Shown here piece by piece: positions 43,999-55,308 of a stretch of DNA of 64,000 nucleotides (the stretch's first letter is position 1; every line of letters starts with the position of its first letter). The stretch is taken from positions 1 to 64,000 of the forward strand of contig JAJTUP010000048.1 in assembly GCA_021399435.1 (NCBI GenBank). Reading direction: 5' to 3'. Made by a program: the position numbers and the translations under genes. Under the pieces are notes generated by a model. That model made no database searches. It had not been told where the DNA came from and saw nothing but the letters and a program-made list of their open reading frames with translations. Source of the DNA: Diaporthe sp. PMI_573. Taxonomy: Eukaryota; Ascomycota; Sordariomycetes; Diaporthales; Diaporthaceae.

Positions 43999-44334
43999 CG
44001 CGTTAGGCCTGTTATCGTTAGAAAGGCTGGGGAGGCCTGCTAGCGTAAAATTGAATTTTCTCAATTAATACGGTAGTACCAGGACAGACAAGGGTTGCTT
44101 ATCTGCGTTATCTTATCGATCTGTGTCCAACCACATCGAGCTTGTGGACCCACTGACCTAGCGGGGCCTGCCTTTACCGCTTGCTCCTTTCAGAGCTCTT
44201 TACCTTCGCCGCCAAAATTTCCACCAGCAGAATCTCGAGAAAGTCAACCCCGACTCGAACCAGCCGACGAGCACCCCGACACATTGTAACCGCGTCAAGC
44301 AGATCCAAGCCTGTCTTGGTAGGCAATCACCGCC

Positions 44335-46983
44335 ATGGGTCGCCGGCCTAACCAGGTGATCCAGCAGTACTTCCAGAGGGGGCCCCAGCTGGCAGACAAT
44401 TCCAATAGGTGAGCGAGCACCACCTCTGCCTGTCTTTGAGACCACCCCGACCGCCCACCGCCGAGGTTTGAGATCTGCCCTTCGGGCCTCAAAGTTTCGG
44501 TCCTTGCAACTTGATCGATATAGCATGCATACTGACCTATTCCTCTCGCAGGTACCCCCAGACTTGCAAACTCTGCGGCGAAAACTTCCCCAAGGGTCGA
44601 ATTGACAGCCTCACAACCCATCTGACGAAGCGATGCCCCGCCATATCCGAACAGGACCGCATAAACGCCTGCCTCATGCTCAATGGCATCTCGGCAGCTC
44701 GCACCCCGCGCACTCTGCAAGCCCGGCAGCAGCAACAAGTCCAGCAGCACTCAGGCCCGCAGTTAGAGCTCCCCTTGATGCAGCCTCACCAGAACTGGAC
44801 ACCACTCGAGACTCTGGCAGAGGTGTCTAGGAGGCAAATCGACCATCTGAACGAGTATGCAGGCGAGAATTCACAGGCACAACATGGGTCGCACGAACCT
44901 TTCCCCGGCGCCTTTGCCCTGTCTGGCTCAACTGCACTTGAGCGTGCCGATATTCAGGAGCAGTTCACCGTCGAAGACCACTCCTCCCCATACAATGAGC
45001 ATCAGCCATCTGAAGGCCCAGGTGAGCAAATTATTAGCATGTTCGCAGAAGATTCAATATGCCAGACTCTGACGGTGTTTACAGCTGAGGACGGGACGGA
45101 TGGCCAACCCAGCATGACGGGCCACATCCGGGATCCAAATGCGAACAGCACGACGCCCACCGAAGCGCCGAACTTTACTGTCGCTGCGGCAGCAACCGCG
45201 AGGCTGAATAACGCCATGTTGGACCCCACTCTATTCCTCAATCACAACCTCGGCGAGGATCTGGCGAGGGCCATAGAAACTGTTCAGGATACGGAGGTCC
45301 CTTCTGGCCCTGCGCCAGTCGCTGCTGCTCCCGAAGAACACGCTGCGCCTCCCACTCCCGACCATGGCTCACAATCTCCAGCTCCAGCTCCAGCTTCAGT
45401 TCTGCAGCCTGGCTCGCAGCCAGGCTCGCAGCAGCCCTGGGGTGAGATTACTTACATGGCAAACACACCCCTTGCGCCGCCATCTTCTGCCAGCCATCCA
45501 TTGCACGGAGTTCCCATGTCCAGCAGATCGGTTTTCCGCGTGGATCAGAACGGGTCCAAGTCAAGACATTCCCGGGCGCGTTTTGACGAGCAACGCAGAA
45601 AGGAGGTCCAGCAGGTTCGGAAGATCGGTGCTTGCATAAGATGCAGGATACTGAGGAAGACCTGCTCTCAAGGCGATCCTTGTGACACCTGCCGCAAGGT
45701 GCTGTCCCCTCGCATTTGGCGCTCAGGGTGTGTCCGCACCAAGTTTACCGATGAACTCAATCTCTATGATGCTGGGGTCCAGATCGTACACTCGCAGAAA
45801 CAGATCAACGGTTTCAAGTCAACCCTGAACTTGGATCATCCACCTGTGGTGCTTGAAGCCTCACATTTCCCCGGAGAAGGTTCCGCAATCATGGTCGAGA
45901 CTCTCCGCGGGACCAAGCCCAAGGAGCCAGGCACTGAGCTCCTTGAGGAAGACGAGCGCTGGGCAACGCCGCAGATCGTGATGATCAATGACCAAGAGGA
46001 AATATCCAGCAAGATGGAGGCTTATGTCAGAGATCAGCTGCCTGTGTTTGCGCAAAAGGAGCGGGCGTCATTCTCACGCATCACTGTGGAGACAGCCCTC
46101 CAGGTTGCCCGCGACGCCGACGATAGAAATCTCCGGCTAGCCCTCGACCTCTGGGGGTTCGTGGAAGTGATTGACCGGGAGCTTAAATGGAATCTCGAAA
46201 TCCGTCCGTCCCCGGCCGCCCAGCTCGAGGGGAAGTCCGTCACACAGGAGACCGACGCGGAGCTGTACAAGACTATATGCCTGCAGCTGACAGCTGCCGC
46301 GGAGCGGAAGGCGTCGACCACCAGCAAGCATCTGCTGACACACATGCAACGGGACCTGCAAGACGCGAGAACCAAGATTGGCCATGGCATGTTCTTCACT
46401 ATCCTTGTCTTGCTCATCTGTGTCGAGAAGTCGACTTGGGCATTCAAGGCGTGGGAGGAGATGAGTAAGACCATCAACTGCTGGCCCCTGGAGAGACTCC
46501 CGAGCGACTACACCCAGCAAGGCTACAGAATATCCGAACTGCTGGGCATGCTGTTGGGCATTCGACGAGCTCTACCAAAGACTGCGATTCGAGAGAGCGA
46601 TGGCGTTCTGATTGTCGAGGACCAAGATCCCGTTCTGCAATCCTATTTTGAACGCATCAATTTGAGAGGTAAGCATGGTCCCCAGTCCCCAGGCTCCTGC
46701 GTTTGCGCTAACAACTATCCCAGCTGCCGACGTCGTCGCACAACAACAGCACGCTCCATTCTCCGCACTGGACTCGCGCACACTCGAGCTTCACCTCTGC
46801 TCGAACTTGCTTCTGCCTTTCCAAGAGGCCCATCCTGGCTCACACCAAGATCAGGGCATGGGCGGCCCGGGAAGTACTCACGCCCCAGACCACAACTACA
46901 CCCTGGAGTCCGGCCCTGGCACCCCTTCATCAGCACCGGCGCCTGCGCCCTCCGAGACAGCCGGGTTATCTGGGGCCTCATGA
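44335..46983 (+). CDS. Zn2Cys6 transcription factor with an extra N-terminal zinc finger, 816 residues
   Basis: I read exons 44335-44408, 44552-46668 and 46724-46983. Intron 1 (143 nt) starts GTGAGC, has CTGAC at 44532 and ends GCAG; intron 2 (55 nt) starts GTAAGC, has GCTAAC and ends CCAG. Both keep frame; 817 codons with the stop. Residues about 27-50 form a first finger (CKLCGENFPKG, then LTTHLTKRC), BED/C2H2-like. Gln- and Pro-rich, probably activating segments follow. Residues about 385-418 form a binuclear cluster: CIRCRILRKTC, SQGDPCDTC, then a late cysteine in GCVRTK. The spacing fits Zn2Cys6 although the last loop is long. The remainder (RRALPKTAIRE and flanking helices) resembles the helical C-terminal body of such factors. 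It probably binds DNA in the nucleus; targets are unknown. It lies beside transposon debris but is intact. Confidence 0.8.
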
Positions 46984-47879
46984 TACCAGCGCGAATGATG
47001 AATCTGTGGCCATCGACCCCCCCCCCCCGGCGCAAGACCGCATGGCCTAATTTGCTCTCGATTTGCTGCTAGTTATGGCCGTGGTCAACCTGCGAACTCC
47101 AGAACACGACCGAATGCGAGGCGTTTATGGCAATGGGAGTTACGGATACAGAAAAAAATCATAGACGGGTTGTATGGCCCTGTTGACTGAGGCGGGAATT
47201 TCCCCCCAGATGCCCGCCAGCACTTACCTAGTTCACCTGCCTTTGTTGCACAAGGGGGAAAACATGGCTTTGACACCCCCTTTTTTGGCGAAATGGAATA
47301 CCCTGGAGTCTAGTCGGCGTTATAGACCTCGATAGTTTTCACAAAAAGGCTATGTATTGTATGACCGAAATTGACAGGAGTTTTTTGTTGCTTCTCTAAA
47401 TTCTTCTTCATGATCGTGCTCCTCTGATGTGAAAGAATATGGTGGCCTTGTTGGAGTGCTAGTGAGGCATGAGGGTGTGTCTGGCTAGGGTCCAAGTGCT
47501 GGCATCCTTTTGAGGTGTTGTCTGCTCGGCTCTGTGTAATTGTGCAGTTCCTGGACGTCGTTCTTGCTTTTAAGCTAATTTCTGAGCAGTTGACAACCAT
47601 ATCTAGGCAGTGGCAGTGCTTAGACAGGCTACTATAAAAGCCTCATCTTGTTATATGACCTTAATTTTACAGGTAAACAAAAGTATTAAAACTAAAAAAA
47701 AATAAAAAAAAAGGAGCAACTAATGATTCTAGATAGCCACAATGGACTTTCAAATGATGGTTTTGGTTAATGTTCTATTTTCACCTGATCACCAAGTGGA
47801 CAAGAGATAAAAAGCCTTAGTTTGCCATGATGTGGCTACTTACGGTGAGGCAAAAAGGTTCGGCTTGCTGGGGCCTACG
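46984..47879. other. intergenic, AT-rich with poly-A
   Basis: No supportable gene. An A-rich run (AAAAAAAATAAAAAAAAAGG) lies near 47692-47712. The sequence contains the likely 3' end of the transcription factor gene. Confidence 0.45.
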
Positions 47880-48180
47880 TCCTTGCTGAGTTGCTGAGTT
47901 GGGTGCTGAGACCATGTGTGGTTATTATCACTGGGCTCTCAGGCCTGTATATGGTTGGGTGCTTTGCTGAGTTGGGGGCTGAGTGGCTGAGTGGCTGTTA
48001 ACTCTGGGCACTTAGGCCTGTATGGTTGGGTGCTGAGTGGCTGAGGTGCTGAGTGGCTGAGGTGCTGAATAGGGTGTTGATCTGGGGGCTGAGTAGGTGT
48101 ATATATGGTTATGAGTAGGTCTGTTTATCCCTGGGTGCTGAGTTGGTGCTGAGTTGGGTGCTGAGTCCATGTATGGTTGT
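47880..48180 (+). repeat. minisatellite of GCTGAGT-type words
   Basis: Imperfect tandem copies of GGGTGCTGAGT and GTGGCTGAGT fill this stretch, with longer sub-blocks (GGCCTGTATATGGTTGGGTGCT and the like) repeated two or three times. It has no coding potential. Two copies of a longer unit containing CCATGTATGGTTGTTATGACTG-type sequence bracket it. Confidence 0.85.
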
Positions 48181-49193
48181 TATGACTGAGTTCGTTAGGT
48201 TGTGATTGTCGTTAGCTCTGTGGCTATATCCTTAGTTCCGTGTTGTTTGTTGTAAGGGTCGTTAGTCGTGAGGTCCGGTTGTCTTCGGGTGTCCATCCAG
48301 GTGCGCAGATGTCTCCAGGCAGTTGCCCCTAATATTTTGTCGGCTAGTGATCTATATATTTTGCTGAATTCAAGTTGGATATATAGCATACGCGAATCAA
48401 GCTTAAGCGCCGCCGCGGGAGATGCAAGGCAGACACGGCATGACGAAATGTGTCGACAGAACGGATGAAGACGGGTTTGGTTGCAGCTGACTTCGATCGA
48501 CCAAGTAGCTAAAGGAGACGTCAACGAATAGGGAAATTACGTGCAAGGAAAATAATGAAGTTGAAAACCCCTACTTCATGTCTCGCACCAAAGTACCGTA
48601 CTTTTTGATCCTAATCCTTTTCGACATCCTACGTATGCAGAGTTCTAAACAGAACCTGGCGACATTTAAAGAAGGGGCAGGCTCACACGACAGTCAAGTA
48701 TGATTACCAATTGGGCAGTGAATAATTTCAGGTGGTGACAACCATGATCGCGCAATCCTTGCAAAGAAGGAAGAGATCAGAATGGGATCCTGCCTCATGT
48801 GCGCCGCGGACTTTTGTAAAGAGGGATCCAAAGTACCATGCACAATCCTAGGGAATGGCTTTGATCCGCAGGTTCAGTTGCTGTACAGTATAAACACACA
48901 TACAGTATCATAGATCAATATCAGGCTTGGTTAGGTAACACAGTCAGTATTTCCGCCTCAGTGTACTTTGTTGCGTACTTCGGAGAACATTTGATACTTC
49001 TGTGAAAATAGGGGTTGGCGCAGATTGCAGCTATATACTCATTCTAAACGCCCTCTCAGGGGCTCGCCTTTCTTCCCAGACAGCACATCCAACGAACGCG
49101 ACAGGACGATAATACTAGGTGGTTCTATCTCCAAGTAACTGGTAAACAAATGCGTTCCTACTTGTGTTTACCATACATAATTGATGCATCGGC
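48181..49193. other. intergenic, no supported gene
   Basis: Short frames only. The minus-strand frame at 48195-48524 has no recognisable content. Confidence 0.45.
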
Positions 49194-49826
49194 TCAGCCC
49201 AATGTGACGAGTAGTATGATGAGTACCGGTAGAAACCATCGCCATCGAGACCTCTCCTGCTGGTCACTGTGAACCCGATTGCACCGCTTGCAGCGGCAGC
49301 GAAAATCCACGATTCTGTGCTGGTCCACTGTGATGGGTTGGATAGATTCACACACTGGCTTGATAAGTTCGAAAAGCCATTCATCATGATCCAAAAGCAC
49401 CGCATTGATCAGCCCTGAAAAACAGTCCAACCAATAGAAGTTGCCGCTCCAAAGCTCATCAGCAATCCGTCTGGTAACCTCTTCGAGGCGCCCATAATGT
49501 GTTCCATTCCGTAATGTCCTTGGAAGGTAGGGGTCCATAGCACCGAGACGTCTGTAGACTTCCCCGAATCTCTCGTGGATATAGCTGTCGGGCAGATGGA
49601 AGTTCTCCGTCTCTCGGTTTTGTTGTTGTATGAACCGGCCGTAGTGCTCTTTTGCTTCTTCAAGCCAGTTGTGAATGGCATCGACAGTGCGTACCCACTG
49701 AAGAAGCTTGGTCACTTCATGGTTTTGCCAGAAAGATGACCCCAAGGACTTGTACAGTCTGTCTCGGAGACACTGAAAATCTTCAGCGTCCTCGAGGTCC
49801 ATATTGATGAGTTTGGTGGATTGCAT
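49194..49826 (-). CDS. unknown protein with a C-terminal membrane anchor, 210 residues
   Basis: Minus-strand single exon from the ATG at 49826 (MQSTKLINMDLEDAED); a second ATG at 49802 is also possible. The body is helical: FQCLRDRLYKSLGSSFW, VTKLLQWVRTVDAIHNWLEE, YIHERFGEVYRRLGAMD, GLINAVLLDHDEWLFELIKP. A short cysteine/arginine-rich segment (CRCKRCNR) precedes a terminal hydrophobic run (WRWFLPVLIILLVTLG) that ends at the last residue, the layout of a tail-anchored membrane protein. No family recognised. A decayed relative lies immediately upstream (49867-50106) and shares the VLLDxDxWL block. Confidence 0.6.
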   Translation of the reverse strand: MQSTKLINMDLEDAEDFQCLRDRLYKSLGSSFWQNHEVTKLLQWVRTVDAIHNWLEEAKEHYGRFIQQQNRETENFHLPDSYIHERFGEVYRRLGAMDPYLPRTLRNGTHYGRLEEVTRRIADELWSGNFYWLDCFSGLINAVLLDHDEWLFELIKPVCESIQPITVDQHRIVDFRCRCKRCNRVHSDQQERSRWRWFLPVLIILLVTLG

Positions 49827-49866
49827 AGTGATTGCTTTGGTTTGATAATTGGTCAATCAGGTTAAG

Positions 49867-50106
49867 TCAGGTAGTAGAGAGGAGCTCTGCCATATCACAG
49901 TCAGACTGATAAAAGGAGGGAGGTCGAGCCTTTTTATAATCCGAACGACATTCAGCCACTGGTGCAATAGCATTGTCAAGCCACTGGTCACCATCCAAAA
50001 GCACCATACCTAGGATATTCCTGCGGCTCGACAGGCAGATGTGCCTAGTTCTTGACCGGCTGGACAAACGACAAGCAGCCACTCGGGATGATTTTGTAGC
50101 CGCCAT
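49867..50106 (-). pseudogene. fragment related to the 49194-49826 gene
   Basis: The minus-strand reading NILGMVLLDGDQWLDNAIAPVAEC lines up with GLINAVLLDHDEWLFELIKPVCES of the adjacent gene, and the DNA under VLLD.D.WL is nearly the same. The flanking residues do not align convincingly, and there is no start. It looks like the remains of a tandem copy. Confidence 0.5.
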
Positions 50107-50365
50107 CTATATTTCACACTGCATCATTTGTGAGACGTCAGGAGGTCGCGAAAGGACCGTCCGCGGTGTTTGCTATGTAGTGGCAATTGCGGGACTGGGC
50201 ACACTGTGGCGGAGATTTCGTGCAAATTACATCTGGGTAACACAACACATTCTACTGTAAGTAAAAAATCCACCATACTATTCGATGGTTCTCAGGCTGA
50301 GGGGTGTAGGCCGACTTGCCTTAACTGTCTCAGTGGGTTGTTCACCACCCTAACAAATGTCTATA

Positions 50366-52222
50366 AGTCGCCGTGACCCCATCCGGTCCACCCCCTGATT
50401 CAGGCCACTCCACACCCGCGAACGCGTCAGGTCCACATCTGCACATAAAACGCGTTTTCTTCTCGAGAGAATTTTTTCTTTGCTTCAAACTCTACATGAA
50501 CTTTCTTTATCATACAATGAAGCCATACACCGAAGACGACGTGCAGGCTGCACTTGAGGCGGTCACAAACGGTGCCGGCGAGCGGGAGGCCGCCTCACAT
50601 TGGGGCATTCCGAGGAGCACACTTCAAGGTCGCCGCAGGGGCTCTGTGTGCCATTCTGATGCGTCAAATTGGCAGATGAAGCTATCGCCAACCCATGAAA
50701 CCCATTTGACTGAGTTTACGCTTACCCAGGCGGCTCTGGGGCTGCCGTTGACCCATCTGGAGTTGAGGAATTTCGCCGCTCGAATCGCCAATCCACAGCC
50801 ACGGCCACCACCACTCGGAAAGCGCTGGCTGGCCGCTTTTCTCGTGAGAAACCCAGAGATTCGAAGTCTACGAAGCCGTCAAATGCACTATAGCAGAGTC
50901 AATGGGGCCACGACGGCTGTAATTCAGCCGTGGTTCAATCTCCTTCGCCTGCCAGCCGTCGCTGAGATTCTGGCCGAAAATCGCCACAACATGGATGAAG
51001 GGGGCGTCGCCGAAGGCGAGGGGACTAACGGAATAGTCATTGGCCCGGAAGGAAGGAAGGTTATTGCTCGGAAAAGCAATGGAAGCCGAGTGTGGTCCTC
51101 TTTCATTGAGTGTATCTCTGCCACGGGCAAAGCCTGCCCACCACTCGTCATCTTTAAGGGGCTAAGCGTTCAACAACAGTGGTTCAAATCGCTTGAAGGG
51201 TACGATAATTGGGAGTTCACGGCGACGAAAAACGGCTGGACTGACAATGGTGTTGCACTCGAATGGCTTCAGAAGGTCTTTGTGCCGTCAACCGCCCCAA
51301 AGGACCCCAAGCAGTGGCGTTTATTGGTCGTAGATGGTCACAAAAGCCACGCAACACTCGACTTTATGTGGGAATGCTTCTCCAATAGGATTTATGTGGT
51401 TTATTTGCCGCCACATACTTCACATATACTGCAGCCACTCGATGTGGGTGTATTCTCGTCGCTGAAGGCGGCGTACCGCCGAGAGGCCGGCCAATTGAGC
51501 CTCTATACCGACGGCACGGTTACGGGCAAGCGACTTTTTCTTTTCTGCTATCAGAAGGCGAGATCTGAAGCCCTCACGGAAAAGAACATACGCAGTGGGT
51601 GGCGTGGGACTGGTTTGTGGCCAATTAATATGGCCAAACCACTAATGAGTGGACTTTTAGTCGAAAACACCACAAAGAAGACAACAACACCAAAAATTAA
51701 CATCACCACGAGAAAGAGAAGGCACGAATTGCTTACTCCAGTGCCACTAATCCTAGAAAGAGTGGTGTTGTCGACGCCAAGGGCATCACGAGAGCTTCGT
51801 GCTTTGACCAGAGTTTATGACCCCACCAGTCACTCAACGACAACTCAACGACTATTGTTCCGGAAGGTCGAAAAAGGGTATGACGAGATAGACTGGCAAT
51901 TGAAGGTGCTGCAGCGAGAAAATGAAATTCTCAGAGGGAAGTTGGAAGCCGTGGCACCTTCTAAGAGGAAGAAGGTCGAAACCAGCCCCAATTCGAGGTT
52001 CGTGTCAATTGAGGCTATCCGGAGGGCCAAAATCGAGGCCGGCGAGATTGAGGCTGAGTCAGCAGACGAAGAAGGGTCTGAAAAGTCAGAAACACCAGAA
52101 AGTTGCATCGTGGTGGCTTCTGACGACGATAGCGACGACGATGAAGTCGAAGGGTAGTTGGGGCGGGTGGGTGATTTGGGTGGCCCAAATGGGGTGGTGG
52201 ACCGGATGGGGTCACGGCGACT
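50366..52222 (+). mobile_element. intact Fot/pogo-type DNA transposon
   Basis: 1857 bp bounded by perfect 27-bp inverted repeats that start AGTCGCCGTGACCCC at 50366 and end as the reverse complement at 52222. A TA duplication flanks it on both sides (50364-50365 and 52223-52224), the hallmark of Tc1/mariner-superfamily insertion. It contains one uninterrupted transposase gene (50517-52157). It is inserted in the protease region of a minus-strand Copia element. Confidence 0.95.
50517..52157 (+). CDS. Fot/pogo-type DDE transposase, 546 residues
   Basis: Start at the ATG at 50517 (MKPYTEDDVQAALEAV), just before the helix-turn-helix; the frame opens earlier but without an ATG that is needed. Domains: psq-type HTH (residues 1-45, with WGIPRSTLQGRRRG), CENP-B-like second HTH (about 80-150, with KRWLAAFLVRNPEI), then the DDE_1 catalytic core with the three acidic positions in NMDEGG, LLVVDGHKSH and LQPLDVGVFSSLK. 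A leucine-rich helix (LKVLQRENEILRGKLEAV) and an acidic end (DDDSDDDEVEG) follow. No stop or frameshift. Together with perfect inverted repeats this suggests a recently active element. It cuts and pastes its own DNA at TA sites in the nucleus. Confidence 0.95.
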   Translation: MKPYTEDDVQAALEAVTNGAGEREAASHWGIPRSTLQGRRRGSVCHSDASNWQMKLSPTHETHLTEFTLTQAALGLPLTHLELRNFAARIANPQPRPPPLGKRWLAAFLVRNPEIRSLRSRQMHYSRVNGATTAVIQPWFNLLRLPAVAEILAENRHNMDEGGVAEGEGTNGIVIGPEGRKVIARKSNGSRVWSSFIECISATGKACPPLVIFKGLSVQQQWFKSLEGYDNWEFTATKNGWTDNGVALEWLQKVFVPSTAPKDPKQWRLLVVDGHKSHATLDFMWECFSNRIYVVYLPPHTSHILQPLDVGVFSSLKAAYRREAGQLSLYTDGTVTGKRLFLFCYQKARSEALTEKNIRSGWRGTGLWPINMAKPLMSGLLVENTTKKTTTPKINITTRKRRHELLTPVPLILERVVLSTPRASRELRALTRVYDPTSHSTTTQRLLFRKVEKGYDEIDWQLKVLQRENEILRGKLEAVAPSKRKKVETSPNSRFVSIEAIRRAKIEAGEIEAESADEEGSEKSETPESCIVVASDDDSDDDEVEG

Positions 52223-52224
52223 TA

Positions 52225-53874
52225 TTGGCCGTGGATGTCCCTGAGTTTGCACAGAGTTGACCTGTCACGTCGTTTCAAAGTTGTTGGATCGTGTTCGTTG
52301 TCCCAAAAGATACCCTTCCTTCGAAGTTGCCTCAGAGAGACGAGTGTTGTCAGGAGTCGTGGGCAGAGGGCAACGTTTTCGAGGTGTAGGACGGTCGGTC
52401 CAGTGCGGACCGGCATTGTGCCGTATGCGAGTACTGGTAGTTGTCTGTCTCCAGCCCACAGGTAGTCATCGTGTGTGGCTGGTTTCGTATCAAACAGTCT
52501 CTCGCTGTTGTTTGTGATCGAGATCGTACTCGCTGGGTCAAGTATCACCGAGTGTCGAAGAGGGTATTCTTCTGCGTTTATGGCAAAAGCTCCCCTAGCC
52601 TCTATACTCGTGACACAATATCCTGGGAGTCAATCTTCGACTTCCTCGACGACTTCTTCTTTCGTCGGTTTAGGTGTCCTTGACTTGGACTTCGATCTCG
52701 GACCTTTGAGGGCTCGGACCTGTGCTTGTAAATCAGCATTGTTTGCAAGGGCTTCCTGCACCTTTTCTTCAGTCACTCGACTCTTCCGGAAGCCACTCCA
52801 GGCTTTCTCCGGGAACACGTAGTAACAGTTTGCAAGGGCGTGGGGCCGATCGCATGCCGCGCACATATCAGTCGAGCCTTCAGCTCTAGACCGGCTGCGC
52901 TTTTGGCCCGCGTTGCTTCCACGTGATTCTTTCAAGCCCTTTCTGCGTGGTTTCTTCTCATCAACAGATTGAGCGTCCTCATCACTGTCATGACCCTTCA
53001 GGCCATCATAGGTAGTTACCCATGCCCCTTTTGACGCTCTAGCAGTTTTGTTCTGCGAGCTTAAGGCTTGCAACTCCTTACGGATAAGGTTCCCAACGCT
53101 TCTGAAGGTAATGCTCCCATCTGCAATTTCCTGTTCTCGTGTCTGCCGAAATGTGGTTGCCCATATTGGCATAATGCCTTGTAAGGCTTGCAATAGGTCC
53201 GGGACCCATGCAATGGTTTGTTTCGTTTCCGCAACCCCTTGTTGGGTAGCTTTCGCCATTGCGGTTTCCCATTTGTCAACCCACATCAAGGCATCCCTCG
53301 GATTCCTCGGCGGTTTCAGGGAGTTCTTGTAGGCAGTTCTTGTCTCTAGCAATTCATCTGCCTTCGACTGTCCGCATCTCTTCTGCAGGTTGTTATGCCA
53401 TTTCCATAGCGGTTCTCCTGCATTACAGCATGTTGACTTATATGGAGGTGCGACTGTCTGCATGATCCATTTTCGGAGTTTCTGTACAGCGCTTTGTTCT
53501 TCCTTGTAGTCCGGCTCGAGTTGCTTATACCCCTGGAGGTCGAGATTATAGGTCTTCAGGCCGGCATCGGTGAGATCGGATAGCAACCATTGGCCGTTCC
53601 TCTTCTCCTGGATGACCTCGGCTTCGTCGATTTCGTCGGCAGATCCTCCGATTGTCTGGGAGGTTGCGCCTCGTGCGGCTGCGACGGTCTTCGTATACTT
53701 CCGCAGTCGGATGTCGGGTTTCTGTGGTCTCGGTAGGAGGTTTTCTCGATGATTTATATGAGCACTGAGCCCGTAGGATTCGGCTTGGAGAAGGAATTCG
53801 TGGTCCCAATCATTCCATTCTTCGGGCTTCGATAGCAGTGCGCTAAGGTTCTTCGTGTTGATATTGTCGGCCAT
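52225..53874 (-). pseudogene. Ty1/Copia Gag and protease, interrupted by the Fot element
   Basis: Minus-strand Gag starts at the ATG at 53874 (MADNINTKNLSALLSKPEEW) and runs 414 residues to a TGA at 52632-52630. It has the helical Gag body (WIMQTVAPPYKS, WVDKWETAMAKA) and a zinc-knuckle-like CAACDRPHALANC, then a basic tail. The same frame continues after the TGA through AINAEEYPLRHSVILDPAST, where DPAST lies in the protease active-site position, and then LVSLRQLRRKGIFWDN, to the Fot insertion at 52224. So Gag and protease are separated by one stop, either a readthrough codon or a TGG to TGA mutation. Integrase and reverse transcriptase are not found on the far side of the insertion, so the element is dead. 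Confidence 0.85.
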
Positions 53875-55308
53875 TTTGCTCTTAAATTGAGGCACTGAGA
53901 CTCTTAATTGTCAGATTATCACCCTTTTAGGTATGTGGGACGTGTAATTATGGTCCAATTGATGGGGTGGTAACTGGGTGTATTGTGATGATGTCTTGTC
54001 TTGGTTCCTTGGTGGGACCCCACCCGTAAGGGGGCTGGTTTTGTCATGATTCAGCCATTGATGCCTCAGGCACCTAACCCAAAGCACCCGTCACATCTGA
54101 CACGATGTACTAATCGATATAGCCCGAACGAAAAGACCTGCCGAGCCCCTCAGCGCCTCCCCGCTTTCCCATCACTGGAAGCCCGTGTCGTCTCGGCAAA
54201 TCACTCACACTGTAGCTGCGGGACAAATATCATTGGTTAGGGGTACTATACTTTTGCAGACCCTAGAGTACCCACAAAAGTTAGACATCACCGGTACTTC
54301 TGCTTGTAAGTCGGCTTCCGTCTTAGACATTTCTGAAAGACTGGGACCTTGCTAAGTAGATCAATGTAACTCTAAGTCGTCTCCAAAGTCGGAAAAATGA
54401 GCTGTCGAGTTCTGGGAGGAAGGTACATATGCTTAAAACTGTAAATCGAGTGAGCGTAGAGGACTTATTACTCTGACGTTATTTGAGGCAATTTCGGCCA
54501 CACCTCCAAAGCATTCTCTATGGCTGTCGTCCAAAGGGGTCACGGCTTCGCGACGTCCTCCAGTGATCCCTCAAGCCACAGAAGCCTCAGACCCACACCA
54601 CCACTACTAAAACAGTTAACTAGAGATTTTAGCGACACCCATTTCGCCCTTTAATGTATGTTGCGAATTGGGGCTACGTCGAATATATGTCATATTTACA
54701 TCACTTACTACAAGGAATTTAAGCAAAGGTACGAAAGTAAGTACAGAAAAGTACACCTAAAAATCTTTGTGAGGACAATCTAGGATCTTGGTACAGTCCA
54801 CGCCGAAAAACTATAATACATAAAGCCCACATATGTAACTTACCTAGCCCAAAGACTCACTGTAATAAAGTGATTCTGTACTTCAAGAATGTTTATCATT
54901 TGAACAAGATGACAAAATAAAGACAGATCGGACTTTTCAAGTTCAGAAAGGATTTTTCAATTTAAAAAGTACCAATATAGAACTTGTATATAGTACTGTT
55001 ACTTCTATCCACCACCGGGTCGCTGAAGGGGGTTAAGTAAATCCCATTCGATTGCCATCTATGTACTCGGTACGTTTTATAAGCTGCAAATATCTTTACT
55101 TATAAGCCTTTGAAAGTGATGATTTATATTCCAGTATATCGCCTCAGCCCCGAGGGAGTTCCCTTTCCTTTATTCACTATTTCTTAATTCCTCCCAACAT
55201 TATTTAACGCCCTCACTTAGACGTCTCTAAACTTCATATACGCTATATAAGATCTCTCATTCCCTGATGTCTTTAGGATGGAAAGAAGGACTGCTGGGGT
55301 GTTGTAGC
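53875..55308. other. intergenic; possible Copia leader, otherwise AT-rich
   Basis: The first 150-200 bases should contain the leader, primer site and LTR of the Copia element; on the minus strand GGTGATAATCTGAC could be a decayed primer-binding site, but I cannot delimit an LTR. From about 54200 to 55300 the DNA is AT-rich and gene-free. Confidence 0.4.

Noticed and set aside
47880..48180. Regular repeats considered as a CRISPR-like array
   Set aside because: Units are short, imperfect and contiguous without unique spacers; it is a minisatellite, and the DNA is fungal.
52235..52683. Plus-strand frames at 52235-52683
   Set aside because: They are shadows of the minus-strand Copia Gag and protease, which have clear motifs.
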